A stretch of 64,000 nucleotides of DNA, taken from a virus. A program made the position numbers and the translations under genes. Shown here one piece after another: positions 34,094-42,038 of this stretch. The notes under the pieces were generated by a model. That model saw nothing but the letters and a program-made list of their open reading frames with translations. It searched no databases and was not told the origin of the DNA. The first letter of the stretch is position 1; each line of letters begins with the position of its first letter. The stretch lies in the IMG/VR virus record IMGVR_UViG_3300031951_000003, positions 248,001-312,000 of that record. One strand, given 5' to 3'.

Positions 34094-34234
34094 ATGGCAT
34101 GTAGTAGTTGTAAATCAAATCGTCCAATAAATAGAGTTAAATGGGGCGTGTTAATTTTAGGAAGTTATATTGTTTTCTCATCTGTTTACGGAACAATCGA
34201 AATATTCAAAATTATAATAGAATTTTTTAAATAG
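34094..34234 (+). CDS. Small membrane protein with N-terminal CxxC, 46 aa
   Basis: MACSSCKSNRPINRVKWG is followed by one transmembrane segment (about residues 17-40) and a short basic end. It diverges from the 58-aa Cys gene (11 bases apart) and converges with dnaJ, overlapping its end by eight bases. Function unknown. Confidence 0.6.
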   Translation: MACSSCKSNRPINRVKWGVLILGSYIVFSSVYGTIEIFKIIIEFFK

Positions 34235-35147
34235 GTCTCTCGAATTTCAAATTGAGTTTAACATAAAAATCACCACCTTTATATCCTTTTCCTCTTAATC
34301 TTAAAGGTTTAGATGTGTCTATTATTTTTGGTGCTTGTAAATTTAAATCACCATCTGGATGTGGAATTAAAAATTTATCATTTTGTATTTGTTCCAAATT
34401 CAGTGTCAAATTATAAACCAAATCTGAATTAATCTTTTCAAACCCATCTTTCGGGACCATTTCCACTTGAATTACCAAATCCCCCATACCTCCGTTTTTG
34501 AAATCACCCAAGTTTGGTAGTTTGAGAAACTGTCCACTATCAATACCTTGTGGGACTTTGACCCTAATGCTATGAATGGTCTGACTTGTTCCTTTTCCAC
34601 CACACAAATAACACCTTTCAACTAAAATGGTTCCTTGACCATTGCAGTTCCCGCAAATTGTCCTTATTTGTTGAACCATGAATCCTGTCCCAAATGTTTT
34701 GATAAAGAAACCTTGACCACCGCAAGACCCACAGGTTTGATGCTGGCCCCCGTTACCTTGACAAGAATTACACGGAATATCTCTACTATATTGAATTTCC
34801 TTTTCCCCACCCAAATAGGATTCAATTGGTGAAACTTGAAGTCTCACAACTTTGTCTGGTGCATGCCTCGGTCTTTGTCCTTGGAAATGAGGATTGCGAC
34901 CAAACATGTTATCAAAGAAACTCTCAAAATTGGTTCCTTGATATGGGTTGGACTTTTGATTATTATACTGAGCTCTTTTTTCTCTGTCTCCCAAAACTTC
35001 GTAAGCTTCGTTTATCTCTTTAAATTTTTCAGCACCATCGGGATTGATGTCAGGATGAAATCTTTTTGAGAGGTTTCTGTAACTCTTTTTGATTTCATCT
35101 TCTGAGGCATTCTCTTCAACTTCTAGAATTTTGTAGTAATTTTTCAT
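34227..35147 (-). CDS. dnaJ: DnaJ (Hsp40) co-chaperone
   Basis: 306 residues, shorter than cellular DnaJ (about 375). J domain with HPD at 31-33; a shortened Gly/Phe-type linker; then four zinc motifs (CNSCQGNG, CGSCGGQG, CGNCNGQG, CYLCGGKG) and the C-terminal client-binding domain with RVKVPQGIDSGQ. It would recruit host DnaK for virion folding or replication. Motif spacing is tightened between the second and third zinc motifs. The start lies only two bases from the divergent gene at 35150. Confidence 0.93.
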   Translation of the reverse strand: MKNYYKILEVEENASEDEIKKSYRNLSKRFHPDINPDGAEKFKEINEAYEVLGDREKRAQYNNQKSNPYQGTNFESFFDNMFGRNPHFQGQRPRHAPDKVVRLQVSPIESYLGGEKEIQYSRDIPCNSCQGNGGQHQTCGSCGGQGFFIKTFGTGFMVQQIRTICGNCNGQGTILVERCYLCGGKGTSQTIHSIRVKVPQGIDSGQFLKLPNLGDFKNGGMGDLVIQVEMVPKDGFEKINSDLVYNLTLNLEQIQNDKFLIPHPDGDLNLQAPKIIDTSKPLRLRGKGYKGGDFYVKLNLKFERPI

Positions 35148-35149
35148 AT

Positions 35150-35794
35150 ATGGCTAATTACCTCGTGGTATTATTCAAGGATAAAAAAAAGAAAAGAATA
35201 ATAAATAAGTTTATCACCCCTTCCAAGGCTAAGGATTTTTTCAACAAAAAAATGAAAGAATCCAGTGACGTAATTTTTGATGTAAAATATGAATCAGGAA
35301 AGGAAGTCGACTATGAAATGGGTATAATACATATGAGTTCAAAACAAGAAGTGCCAATCTATCTAACCGACGATTTGGGTAGAAATTTGAGAGTAAAACT
35401 TGATGAACCTGGTATGACATTGATTTTAATATCTCCATACAAAAAGGAGGAAAAGGTTTTCGACATTCAAACGAAAAAGAAGATAGAAGTCCAAAGGTTG
35501 ATAAAAACTTATTTGAAGGGCGAAGGTGTAAAAATGATATCAATGTTGAATAATAAGGTTATCATTCAAGATGAGGAAAAAGTCTTTTTGTTCACTTTGA
35601 AAAATGAATCAGAAGCATCACGTTTTATTGATTGTCTATCAAATTACTTTTGGAAAATCAAAAGGGGTGATTGTCTGTTTGTTAAGGACTTTTCTAAACC
35701 ACAGAAAAAATACTTATATCAATTGTTGGAAAATAAAGGATTTGATAAGTCCATCTTATACAGAAGATTTACTTCTCTTCCTCATCAAGAATAA
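35150..35794 (+). CDS. Hypothetical protein, 214 aa
   Basis: Starts two bases from the divergent dnaJ start, so its promoter must lie within the dnaJ coding sequence. Soluble, Lys-rich alpha-beta protein; no motif recognised. Converges with the 76-aa gene, overlapping it by 26 bases. Confidence 0.75.
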   Translation: MANYLVVLFKDKKKKRIINKFITPSKAKDFFNKKMKESSDVIFDVKYESGKEVDYEMGIIHMSSKQEVPIYLTDDLGRNLRVKLDEPGMTLILISPYKKEEKVFDIQTKKKIEVQRLIKTYLKGEGVKMISMLNNKVIIQDEEKVFLFTLKNESEASRFIDCLSNYFWKIKRGDCLFVKDFSKPQKKYLYQLLENKGFDKSILYRRFTSLPHQE

Positions 35795-35999
35795 AGTGAA
35801 ATTCAGTTCCTGAGATGTCTATTGAAAATTGTTTGTGATGTCTTTCAATCTCTCTGAAATGATTAATGACTTTGGTATATTCTTCCTTTTTCAGCTCGAA
35901 TATCATTGTTGCTTTTCCGACAAAAACGTTTTGACAAGCGTCGGCAATCAAAGCTAACTTTTCTAATTCCCCAAAATCAGTATTTTTATTTTCTGCCAT
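35769..35999 (-). CDS. Hypothetical protein, 76 aa
   Basis: Small alpha-beta protein ending in an acidic tail. Overlaps the gene above by 37 bases. Similar short proteins occur in T4-like phages by recollection, without a known role. Confidence 0.65.
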   Translation of the reverse strand: MAENKNTDFGELEKLALIADACQNVFVGKATMIFELKKEEYTKVINHFREIERHHKQFSIDISGTEFHFILDEEEK

Positions 36000-36151
36000 A
36001 AGGTTAGTTTTTTTGGTTTGGGAAATATGTCTTCTTTATTCAACTTTTTTATTTGACGTATGAAGCTTTCTTTTTCCCTTTCCAATTCTTTTTTATCCTT
36101 CGCTTTCTCGCTGTTCAGCCATTGTAATATCTTCTCCTGTCTCTGACTCAT
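35963..36151 (-). CDS. Hypothetical basic protein, 62 aa
   Basis: Lys/Glu-rich helical peptide with a hydrophobic C-terminus (WQKIKILILGN). It overlaps the 149-aa gene by 59 bases and the next gene by 37; such long overlaps lower confidence that the first ATG is used. Confidence 0.5.
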   Translation of the reverse strand: MSQRQEKILQWLNSEKAKDKKELEREKESFIRQIKKLNKEDIFPKPKKLTLWQKIKILILGN

Positions 36152-36542
36152 CGTTAATTTCTAATTCAGTTTGTTCTAATTCGAAATCGAAATATAATGT
36201 TTTAAGTTTATCTAAATCAGTCTTTTCGAAAGTTTCTTTCAACTGTTCTATTGTATGTTTGAAAAGTTTTTCTTTGATTTCTTTTTCTTTATTCAATTTA
36301 ATTATTTTTGAAATCTTAGACAAGGTAGAAGAGGTGTTGGCCTCATCCAAGGGTGTAACGAACGAAATCCCTTTTTTATTGGAATCCTCTGTTTCGAAAG
36401 AAACTACTTGTCCTTCCTCAACCATACTCTTTGGAATTACCCATTTAGAAGGAAACTCTATGTCGAAACTCAAATAGGTTTTGAGCTTCCTGATTGAACG
36501 TATGTATTCAATGAACGGGGCTATTTCTTTGTAAAAACTCAT
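36093..36542 (-). CDS. Hypothetical protein, 149 aa
   Basis: Soluble, helical second half that may form a coiled coil, acidic end. Four-base overlap with the membrane-protein gene above. No recognised family. Confidence 0.7.
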   Translation of the reverse strand: MSFYKEIAPFIEYIRSIRKLKTYLSFDIEFPSKWVIPKSMVEEGQVVSFETEDSNKKGISFVTPLDEANTSSTLSKISKIIKLNKEKEIKEKLFKHTIEQLKETFEKTDLDKLKTLYFDFELEQTELEINDESETGEDITMAEQRESEG

Positions 36543-36727
36543 TTCGTAATAAGATATGTTATTATGTAACTCAACGATAAACCTAAGAAGATAAGTTCCC
36601 TGTTACTATAAACCATTGGTTTTGGTTCTTTTTGTAACAGGGCGCTTAAAAATTTTGTGACATTTTTTAATGTTACTAATATTGTGAAAACAAATATAAA
36701 AATATATATCGTTTCAATATTATGCAT
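36539..36727 (-). CDS. Two-pass membrane protein, 62 aa
   Basis: Start placed at ATG 36727 (MHNIETIYI), overlapping the histone-like gene by eight bases; an earlier ATG would add residues from inside that gene. Hydrophobic segments at about 5-22 and 46-61. Function unknown. Confidence 0.65.
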   Translation of the reverse strand: MHNIETIYIFIFVFTILVTLKNVTKFLSALLQKEPKPMVYSNRELIFLGLSLSYIITYLITK

Positions 36728-36902
36728 TATCCTCTGTCTTTTTGTGTTCAAGAATTTCACCTCTGAGTTTCTGTAAAAGAGCTTTCAATTCTTGTGCAGA
36801 TTTTCTTGCTCTTGTTCCCGCACTCTTATTTCCTTTGAAAAACTTTGTTGTGTCAACTGAAAGTAGTTCGGTCAATTCTTTGATTTTTTCTAATGTTTCC
36901 AT
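36720..36902 (-). CDS. Hc1/histone H1-like DNA-binding protein
   Basis: 60 residues. KFFKGNKSAGTRARKSAQELK followed by a second basic helix is the pattern of small Hc1-like histone proteins that are widespread in Bacteroidota (KFYxKGNSAAGTRxRK in cellular copies). These bind and compact DNA. A phage copy could help condense genomic DNA or reshape the host nucleoid. It is good evidence for the host phylum. Confidence 0.85.
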   Translation of the reverse strand: METLEKIKELTELLSVDTTKFFKGNKSAGTRARKSAQELKALLQKLRGEILEHKKTEDNA

Positions 36903-36982
36903 TTTTCTATGGTTATAGTTGTTTATTAATAGTTATAATATTAACTTTTTTACGTCTGGTGTAAATAGAATCAAGATTTTTT

Positions 36983-37450
36983 TCAAATCATATTTTTTTC
37001 CATTAACTTATATAGCTCGGTCAGTATGTCCAAGTCAGACTTACTAAAATCTTTTTCGACATCAAAAACATCATTGAGGAATTTGGGTATTGACATTTTT
37101 ACGTTATCTTGTTGTTGATTATAAAAACTGTCTGAAAAAAATTCTTTGAAATACTCTTTGTGGTCCCCTTCTCTGTTTATTTTAATATTTTCCGCTAGAA
37201 AATTCTCTAATAATTTATTCCAACACCACTCGAAATGTTTTTCTTTATCTTCTTGCGAAAGGTAAATCTTAGTTTCACCCTCGGTGTCTCCCATATAAGT
37301 GTTGATAATAATATGGTTTAAACTTTTGAATAGGTCACCATATAGCTCAATCTTTTCATAACTCATGTTATGAGTATTGAACCAAATCAAAACTTCATCT
37401 TTAGGTATTGTCTTGGACATCCAATTAAAAAAATTCTCCATAGAGTTCAT
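36983..37450 (-). CDS. Conserved phage protein of unknown function, 155 aa
   Basis: The stretch FEWCWNKLLENFLAENI, then YFKEFFSDSFY, recurs in large T4-like phages from water environments, as I recall, without a known function. Two start codons are possible (37450 and 37441); both lie in a perfect inverted repeat. It is preceded by no terminator and follows the charged structural genes. Confidence 0.75.
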   Translation of the reverse strand: MNSMENFFNWMSKTIPKDEVLIWFNTHNMSYEKIELYGDLFKSLNHIIINTYMGDTEGETKIYLSQEDKEKHFEWCWNKLLENFLAENIKINREGDHKEYFKEFFSDSFYNQQQDNVKMSIPKFLNDVFDVEKDFSKSDLDILTELYKLMEKNMI

Positions 37451-37460
37451 CTATGGAGAA
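37434..37460 (-). promoter_or_regulatory. Perfect 11-bp inverted repeat over the start codon
   Basis: TTCTCCATAGA-TGAAC-TCTATGGAGAA: eleven exact base pairs with a five-base loop. The ATG at 37450 begins at the end of the first arm and runs into the loop, and the second ATG (37441) is in the 3' arm. In RNA this would hide both starts; in DNA it is an ideal dimer-binding operator. Confidence 0.75.
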
Positions 37461-37489
37461 TATAATAAATTAAATTTCAATGTGAATTT

Positions 37490-39277
37490 TTACTGAGTCT
37501 TTCTGTCGTAACTAATAAGATTTTTCATCTTTTCCATTTCTTCAGAAATTATTTTTGATTTCTTGTCCTCAGTTGATTCTAATTGGTTGAATATTTTTGC
37601 AGATTTTTCAGTTGATGATTTTATTTTTTTGAGACTTCCAGTTGACTTGGTCTCACCTGCAACGTCTACAGGTTGAGGTTGTCTTTTATAAGATGCGTTT
37701 TGTTGTTCTGCACCGTATAGGTTGTCCTTATAATTTTTCATGAACTTTTCACCTACCTCACTCGGGACCACGTTACCTAACGCTTTACCATCTTTGTCCT
37801 TGACAGCATTACCTGTTTTTGAATTTCCTTTCAAATACATTTCGATTTTTTCATCTTCAGGTTTGATTTCATCATAAACAAGATTTGTCATACCAGGGTA
37901 TGCGAATGCATCAATATATTCATCGACTGCTTCAGACGGATGATACTTTTTTGTTTTTTCTTTCATACCTGAAAGGTCATAATTACTCTCTGGAAACGCC
38001 TCAGGGTTTTCACTAAATTCACCATTCGAACCTGATTTGAGATAATCCTTCATTTTTTTCACAACACTCTTAGCATAATCTTCATTTTCTTTTTTCGACG
38101 CGTTAAGAGCTTTCATTGTTTTTTTCAAACCTTCGGGTTCTTTCTTTGAGATGTTTGATTTTTCCTTTTTTTCTTTTTGCTCGATGACAATATTTTCAAT
38201 CAAATCTATAAGTTCATTTTCAGTGAAAACGATTTTATTTTCATTTTCCTTTATTCCTTTGAGGGTCAGAACTAAATTAACTTGTTTCAAAGTTTTTAAG
38301 TCCGAAGAAGACAATTTTTTATCCCCTTCAGCTTTCTTCATTAATTCTTTTTTCAATGATTTCAATTTTGATTGAGGAATTTTCTCATCATCTGGGACAT
38401 TCAATTTCTTGTGAAGTGCACCTTTTTTAATATCAGTTTTTTGAATCCATTTTTTTTCAGATTCTTTAGTTTCTTTTTTGTGATTACATTTACAATTCAT
38501 CATACCACACTTCGCACACTTCTTACCTTTAGATTCTTTAACATGATATTTTTTTCCATCTACTTCAAAAGAATCTCTTCCGTCTTTTTTAGCATCCGCT
38601 AAAGCCCCTGTAAAAGCATTTCCTTCTTCAGTCTCAGCTTCTTCTTCTAAACCTTTCATGATTCTAATTTTCATTGGACCATATTTGTCCTTATACATGT
38701 CGAAAAATTTCTTACCTTCTTCACCAGGTGCAAACCAATTAGTTTTTTCACCAAATTTTTGGAACATAGGTTCGAACTCATCGTATTCTTCTTCATCAAA
38801 ATCGAAATCAAAATCTCCTATATGAGCTCTATCTTTTTCATCAAACCAACCATGTTCATCGCTAAATGAACCAAATATTTTGTTTTTGAGGTTAGCTTTC
38901 ATTTTATTGTCTTCCAATCCTTTACCAACGTAAGTTGGTTCATTCTGAGACAATTCTTCTGCATCCTCTTCAGCCTCTTCATCACCTTCGTAATCACCAT
39001 GTGTTGATTTATCTTTATCATAAAAAAACCATTCATCCATTTCTTCGGTTTCTTTAGTCTCTTTCTTTTTACTTCTTAATTTTTTGAAGTCTGCAGCATC
39101 TAATTTACCCTTTGGCTCTGCAACATCTAATTTCTTTTGACCTCCTTTGAGTCCTTCCTCAACTTCAATTTCCTGCCATTCACCTTTTTCTTCGGTAATT
39201 TGTTTAACCTTGCTCTCGATTTCCTCATTGAGGATTTTAGAAATAAGATTGTCAATATGTTTTTGAAACTTGTCCAT
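37490..39277 (-). CDS. Large acidic/Lys-rich structural or head-core protein
   Basis: 595 residues, extremely charged (Lys plus Glu plus Asp dominate), mostly disordered or helical. A zinc-knuckle-like KCAKCGMMNCKCNHK is at about 257-271, and GNAFTGALADAKKDGRDSF (220-238) resembles a repeated module of virion-associated proteins of marine T4-like phages. The start MDKFQKHIDNLISKILNE ends in L-x-E. Scaffold or head-internal protein is plausible. A TATTTATA element lies 15 bases before the start. Confidence 0.7.
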   Translation of the reverse strand: MDKFQKHIDNLISKILNEEIESKVKQITEEKGEWQEIEVEEGLKGGQKKLDVAEPKGKLDAADFKKLRSKKKETKETEEMDEWFFYDKDKSTHGDYEGDEEAEEDAEELSQNEPTYVGKGLEDNKMKANLKNKIFGSFSDEHGWFDEKDRAHIGDFDFDFDEEEYDEFEPMFQKFGEKTNWFAPGEEGKKFFDMYKDKYGPMKIRIMKGLEEEAETEEGNAFTGALADAKKDGRDSFEVDGKKYHVKESKGKKCAKCGMMNCKCNHKKETKESEKKWIQKTDIKKGALHKKLNVPDDEKIPQSKLKSLKKELMKKAEGDKKLSSSDLKTLKQVNLVLTLKGIKENENKIVFTENELIDLIENIVIEQKEKKEKSNISKKEPEGLKKTMKALNASKKENEDYAKSVVKKMKDYLKSGSNGEFSENPEAFPESNYDLSGMKEKTKKYHPSEAVDEYIDAFAYPGMTNLVYDEIKPEDEKIEMYLKGNSKTGNAVKDKDGKALGNVVPSEVGEKFMKNYKDNLYGAEQQNASYKRQPQPVDVAGETKSTGSLKKIKSSTEKSAKIFNQLESTEDKKSKIISEEMEKMKNLISYDRKTQ

Positions 39278-39303
39278 TATGTGTGTTTTTAATATAAATA
39301 TCT

Positions 39304-40509
39304 TTATTTTGGTCTTTTATTAATTTTCTCAAACTCGTGCTCCAATATTGTGATAATAACATTTTCACTGATTTTGAATTTTTTGGAAATTGATTTTATT
39401 GCTTCTTTTACAGACTCATTTTTCGTAATTTTCAAAGCATTTATGTCACCCTGATTACAATATGGGAATTTCGTGCATTTCTTTTTTACTTTTACAAATG
39501 AACCACCAGGGACTTGGGTTTTCCTACTTGGCCCCCAATCTTTTTTCTTTGTGGATTTAGCCCACATTGCAGGTGTTTCATAACCACCAACTGAACCCGA
39601 ACCTGTCGCTTCTTTTGTTTCAGCCTTTTCAATACCATTGAGGCCCATTGCATTTACTGCAATACCCTCTTTAAGTTTTGGAGTTTCAGCAAAACTCTTT
39701 CTTAGAAAATCACTGTCTTTAAATGCAATAGGACCCGCAAATGCCCCTGATGAACCTGACCCTGTCGCCTCCTTATTTTCAATTTTTTTTCCCAACCCAC
39801 ACTTTTGAAAAAAGTCATCGTAATCAAACTTTACACCTTCTTTCTTAAATTTTTGAACCATGTTTTTAGCAACCTTCATCTTATTTCCTTTATCATTAAT
39901 TTGATTCAGAATTTCAATGATTCCGTCCACCATATCTTTATCATTACCTTTCAACTCCTTATCTACTTTTTCATTCGTTTTCTCTTTGCCAGGTCTACCC
40001 CACTTTCTTTTCTTGATGTAAGGGTCATCTTTCGTTACATTGGGTAAACCGAAGTTAAACTCCTTATATCCTTGTTTGTATTTCGCTCTCTTCTTAAAAT
40101 CGATATAGTCTTTATCGGCTTGTAAATCTGTCGCAAATTGTCTTTTTGCGGTAACTTTATCGTCCTCCTTAGTTTCTATTTTACTCAACTTAGAATAATA
40201 TTTTGGGTCTTCATATAAGTGGTCCATAGCGATTTCTTTGGCCATGTTCTTATCCTTGGTGTGTTCAGTCTCAATTTTGACTCCTTTAAGAAATTCATGT
40301 GTAAGTTTTTTGACATCAACCTTGTGTTTGTGAGCAATGTCACCCAAACTCATTTTATCTGCCTTACCACCCTCTAGTTTCTCTTCTTTAAATGATTGTT
40401 TCAATCTAGTTGCATCTTTCATAGTTGAGGAATTCAACTTTACATTTGGTTGTGTTGTGAAAGCCTTGTCTATGGCTTTTTTGAATTGTTCTGCAGCATT
40501 AAATCCCAT
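39304..40509 (-). CDS. Virion-associated protein with DUF5661-like motif
   Basis: 401 residues. GVKIETEHTKDKNMAKEIAMDHLYEDPKYYSKL (given here as pattern; about residues 76-108) is a phage module recalled as DUF5661: a G-x-x-x-E-x-E-H-T start and a later D-H-L-x-E-x-P-x-Y-Y. The same GSGSSGAFAGP and GSGSVGGYETP boxes occur twice, as short Gly/Ser linkers after KEATGS. Lys-rich. A head or core protein is likely; function unknown. Confidence 0.65.
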   Translation of the reverse strand: MGFNAAEQFKKAIDKAFTTQPNVKLNSSTMKDATRLKQSFKEEKLEGGKADKMSLGDIAHKHKVDVKKLTHEFLKGVKIETEHTKDKNMAKEIAMDHLYEDPKYYSKLSKIETKEDDKVTAKRQFATDLQADKDYIDFKKRAKYKQGYKEFNFGLPNVTKDDPYIKKRKWGRPGKEKTNEKVDKELKGNDKDMVDGIIEILNQINDKGNKMKVAKNMVQKFKKEGVKFDYDDFFQKCGLGKKIENKEATGSGSSGAFAGPIAFKDSDFLRKSFAETPKLKEGIAVNAMGLNGIEKAETKEATGSGSVGGYETPAMWAKSTKKKDWGPSRKTQVPGGSFVKVKKKCTKFPYCNQGDINALKITKNESVKEAIKSISKKFKISENVIITILEHEFEKINKRPK

Positions 40510-40510
40510 G

Positions 40511-40756
40511 TTAAGCGTTTTTCAATCTAGGTTCCCAATAACCTCTGTTGGTCCACATGAACTGGTAAAATTCACGGAACATCCTAAGAGTTATATCTTT
40601 TATATCACCTTCGAGTTTTCCTTTTTTGATTTCTTTTCTTATTGTATCAAGAAGTTTATCCTCGAATTGTTTGACAGTATTATTCTGCATAAAGTTTCTA
40701 ACCTCCTTGCGGACTAATGTTTCAATTTCTTTTATTTCTGAATTTGTAAATGCCAT
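40511..40756 (-). CDS. Conserved small phage protein, 81 aa
   Basis: Helical protein with a C-terminal MFREFYQFMWTNRGYWEPRLK motif known to me from small proteins of large water phages, no role assigned. One-base overlap with the gene above. Confidence 0.7.
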   Translation of the reverse strand: MAFTNSEIKEIETLVRKEVRNFMQNNTVKQFEDKLLDTIRKEIKKGKLEGDIKDITLRMFREFYQFMWTNRGYWEPRLKNA

Positions 40757-41166
40757 TATTTGGTTATTAAAAAGAACGTTAATACAGCAATCAGACCTGT
40801 GCCAAGGATAGAATTGAATTTACTTTTTACTTTCTCTTTCTTCAAATCAAATTCTAATTTTTTTGAATATCTTTCCATGATATCAAACTTTTGTTTCTCA
40901 GAATCAATTATTGTGAGATAATTCGTTTCTTTTGCTCTAAGAATTGTAATAACGCTGTCCTTGAGTCCTACTTTTTTCTCGGTTTCAATAAGTTGGAATT
41001 CAGTGAGTTTCAATTGTGCCTTTGCAGAATCTCCACTTATTAAGTCTTTCATTATTTGCTTAACCACAGGTAAGGGAAAACACTTTTCAGTCTTACTTGT
41101 ATCTATCTGTGAAAAAGCTATCGACTTCACGAGAAGTAAGCTTATCAATATTGCTAATTTTTTCAT
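40756..41166 (-). CDS. Secreted, C-terminally anchored protein; spanin-like
   Basis: 136 residues from ATG 41166 (an ATG six codons earlier is also possible). MKKLAILISLLLVKSIAFSQ is a Sec signal peptide; the mature part is a long coiled coil, and a hydrophobic segment closes the protein (TGLIAVLTFFLI). It overlaps the end of the N-anchored coiled-coil gene by 74 bases in another frame, the arrangement seen in Rz/Rz1 spanin pairs. Assignment as outer-membrane or periplasmic spanin partner is inferred. Confidence 0.65.
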   Translation of the reverse strand: MKKLAILISLLLVKSIAFSQIDTSKTEKCFPLPVVKQIMKDLISGDSAKAQLKLTEFQLIETEKKVGLKDSVITILRAKETNYLTIIDSEKQKFDIMERYSKKLEFDLKKEKVKSKFNSILGTGLIAVLTFFLITK

Positions 41167-41455
41167 GATAAATTTCTTTGACAATTGTTTTTTGATTTTT
41201 TATTTTGCCGATAGTTTGGTCTACTTTTTCAATTTCATTGTTGAAATCAGAAATCTTGTTTTCCAATTTCAAATTATCTTCGTGAAGTTGCTTAATAACA
41301 ACATTGAGTGAATCAAGTTGTTGTTTTTGGTCGGCAGCCATTTGGACCCTTGGTGTCAGGAAAAATATTAAATAATAAAGGATGAACAATCCGAAAATAA
41401 CTTTAAGGATTGTTATGTAATGTTTCTTTAAGAAATTTAGAATTTTACTAATCAT
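41093..41455 (-). CDS. Inner-membrane spanin-like protein (N-anchor, coiled coil)
   Basis: 120 residues: one N-terminal transmembrane segment (about 13-34) followed by a periplasmic coiled coil to the end, the layout of an i-spanin (Rz). It neighbours a signal-peptide coiled-coil gene that overlaps it and an amidase gene 560 bases upstream. Spanins fuse inner and outer membranes at lysis of Gram-negative hosts. No sequence similarity to known spanins is claimed. Confidence 0.6.
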   Translation of the reverse strand: MISKILNFLKKHYITILKVIFGLFILYYLIFFLTPRVQMAADQKQQLDSLNVVIKQLHEDNLKLENKISDFNNEIEKVDQTIGKIKNQKTIVKEIYHEKISNIDKLTSREVDSFFTDRYK

Positions 41456-41456
41456 A

Positions 41457-42038
41457 TTAAATTGGTGATTCTTTTGTTTTCTTTCTACTCGCCAAAACTT
41501 TACCCCATTTGGATTTGAATTTTTGGTAGAATTGTTGAAGTTTATTAATTAAATCCAGAAATTCTTGGTCAACCTTAACCATTTGTCCATTGATATAAAT
41601 TCCACTATCTTCCCCAATTGTGAAGATAAATTCCAAGTCTTCATCAATTAATTTCCCAGACCATTCAACATTATTTTGATAAACATTCAAGACATTGAAA
41701 TCTACAAGGTCAGAAACCTCTTCTACGAATTCATCCATGGTTTCTTGGAATGCAACTTTATCGTCTGTTGTAATATCCAATTCACTTCTGTCCTTACCAT
41801 GAAGGGCTAAGATTCCACCTGAAATTCTATATTTCTGAGTTTTGTCTTCAGGTGTTGGTTTTTCACCTTTCTCTTCATCAGAAACCGCAGTATCATATTG
41901 ATTGTCTCTTTCAATCCTTTTTTCAAGGTCTTTGGCGACATTGATTTGTGTCTCTTGTTCGAATATCAGTCTCGATTTTTTCAAAAGAGATTTGATTTCA
42001 TCGTATCTTTCTTCGTTAAGCATATTGTTCATTTTCAA
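41457..42038 (-). CDS. Hypothetical virion-associated protein, 193 aa
   Basis: Begins MKMNNMLNEERYDEIKSLLKK, with L-x-E at 7-9 as in capsid-targeting-like starts, then a disordered acidic stretch and an alpha-beta domain (residues 75-180) with GEDSGIYINGQ. Overlaps the endolysin gene by 23 bases. No recognised function. Confidence 0.65.
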   Translation of the reverse strand: MKMNNMLNEERYDEIKSLLKKSRLIFEQETQINVAKDLEKRIERDNQYDTAVSDEEKGEKPTPEDKTQKYRISGGILALHGKDRSELDITTDDKVAFQETMDEFVEEVSDLVDFNVLNVYQNNVEWSGKLIDEDLEFIFTIGEDSGIYINGQMVKVDQEFLDLINKLQQFYQKFKSKWGKVLASRKKTKESPI

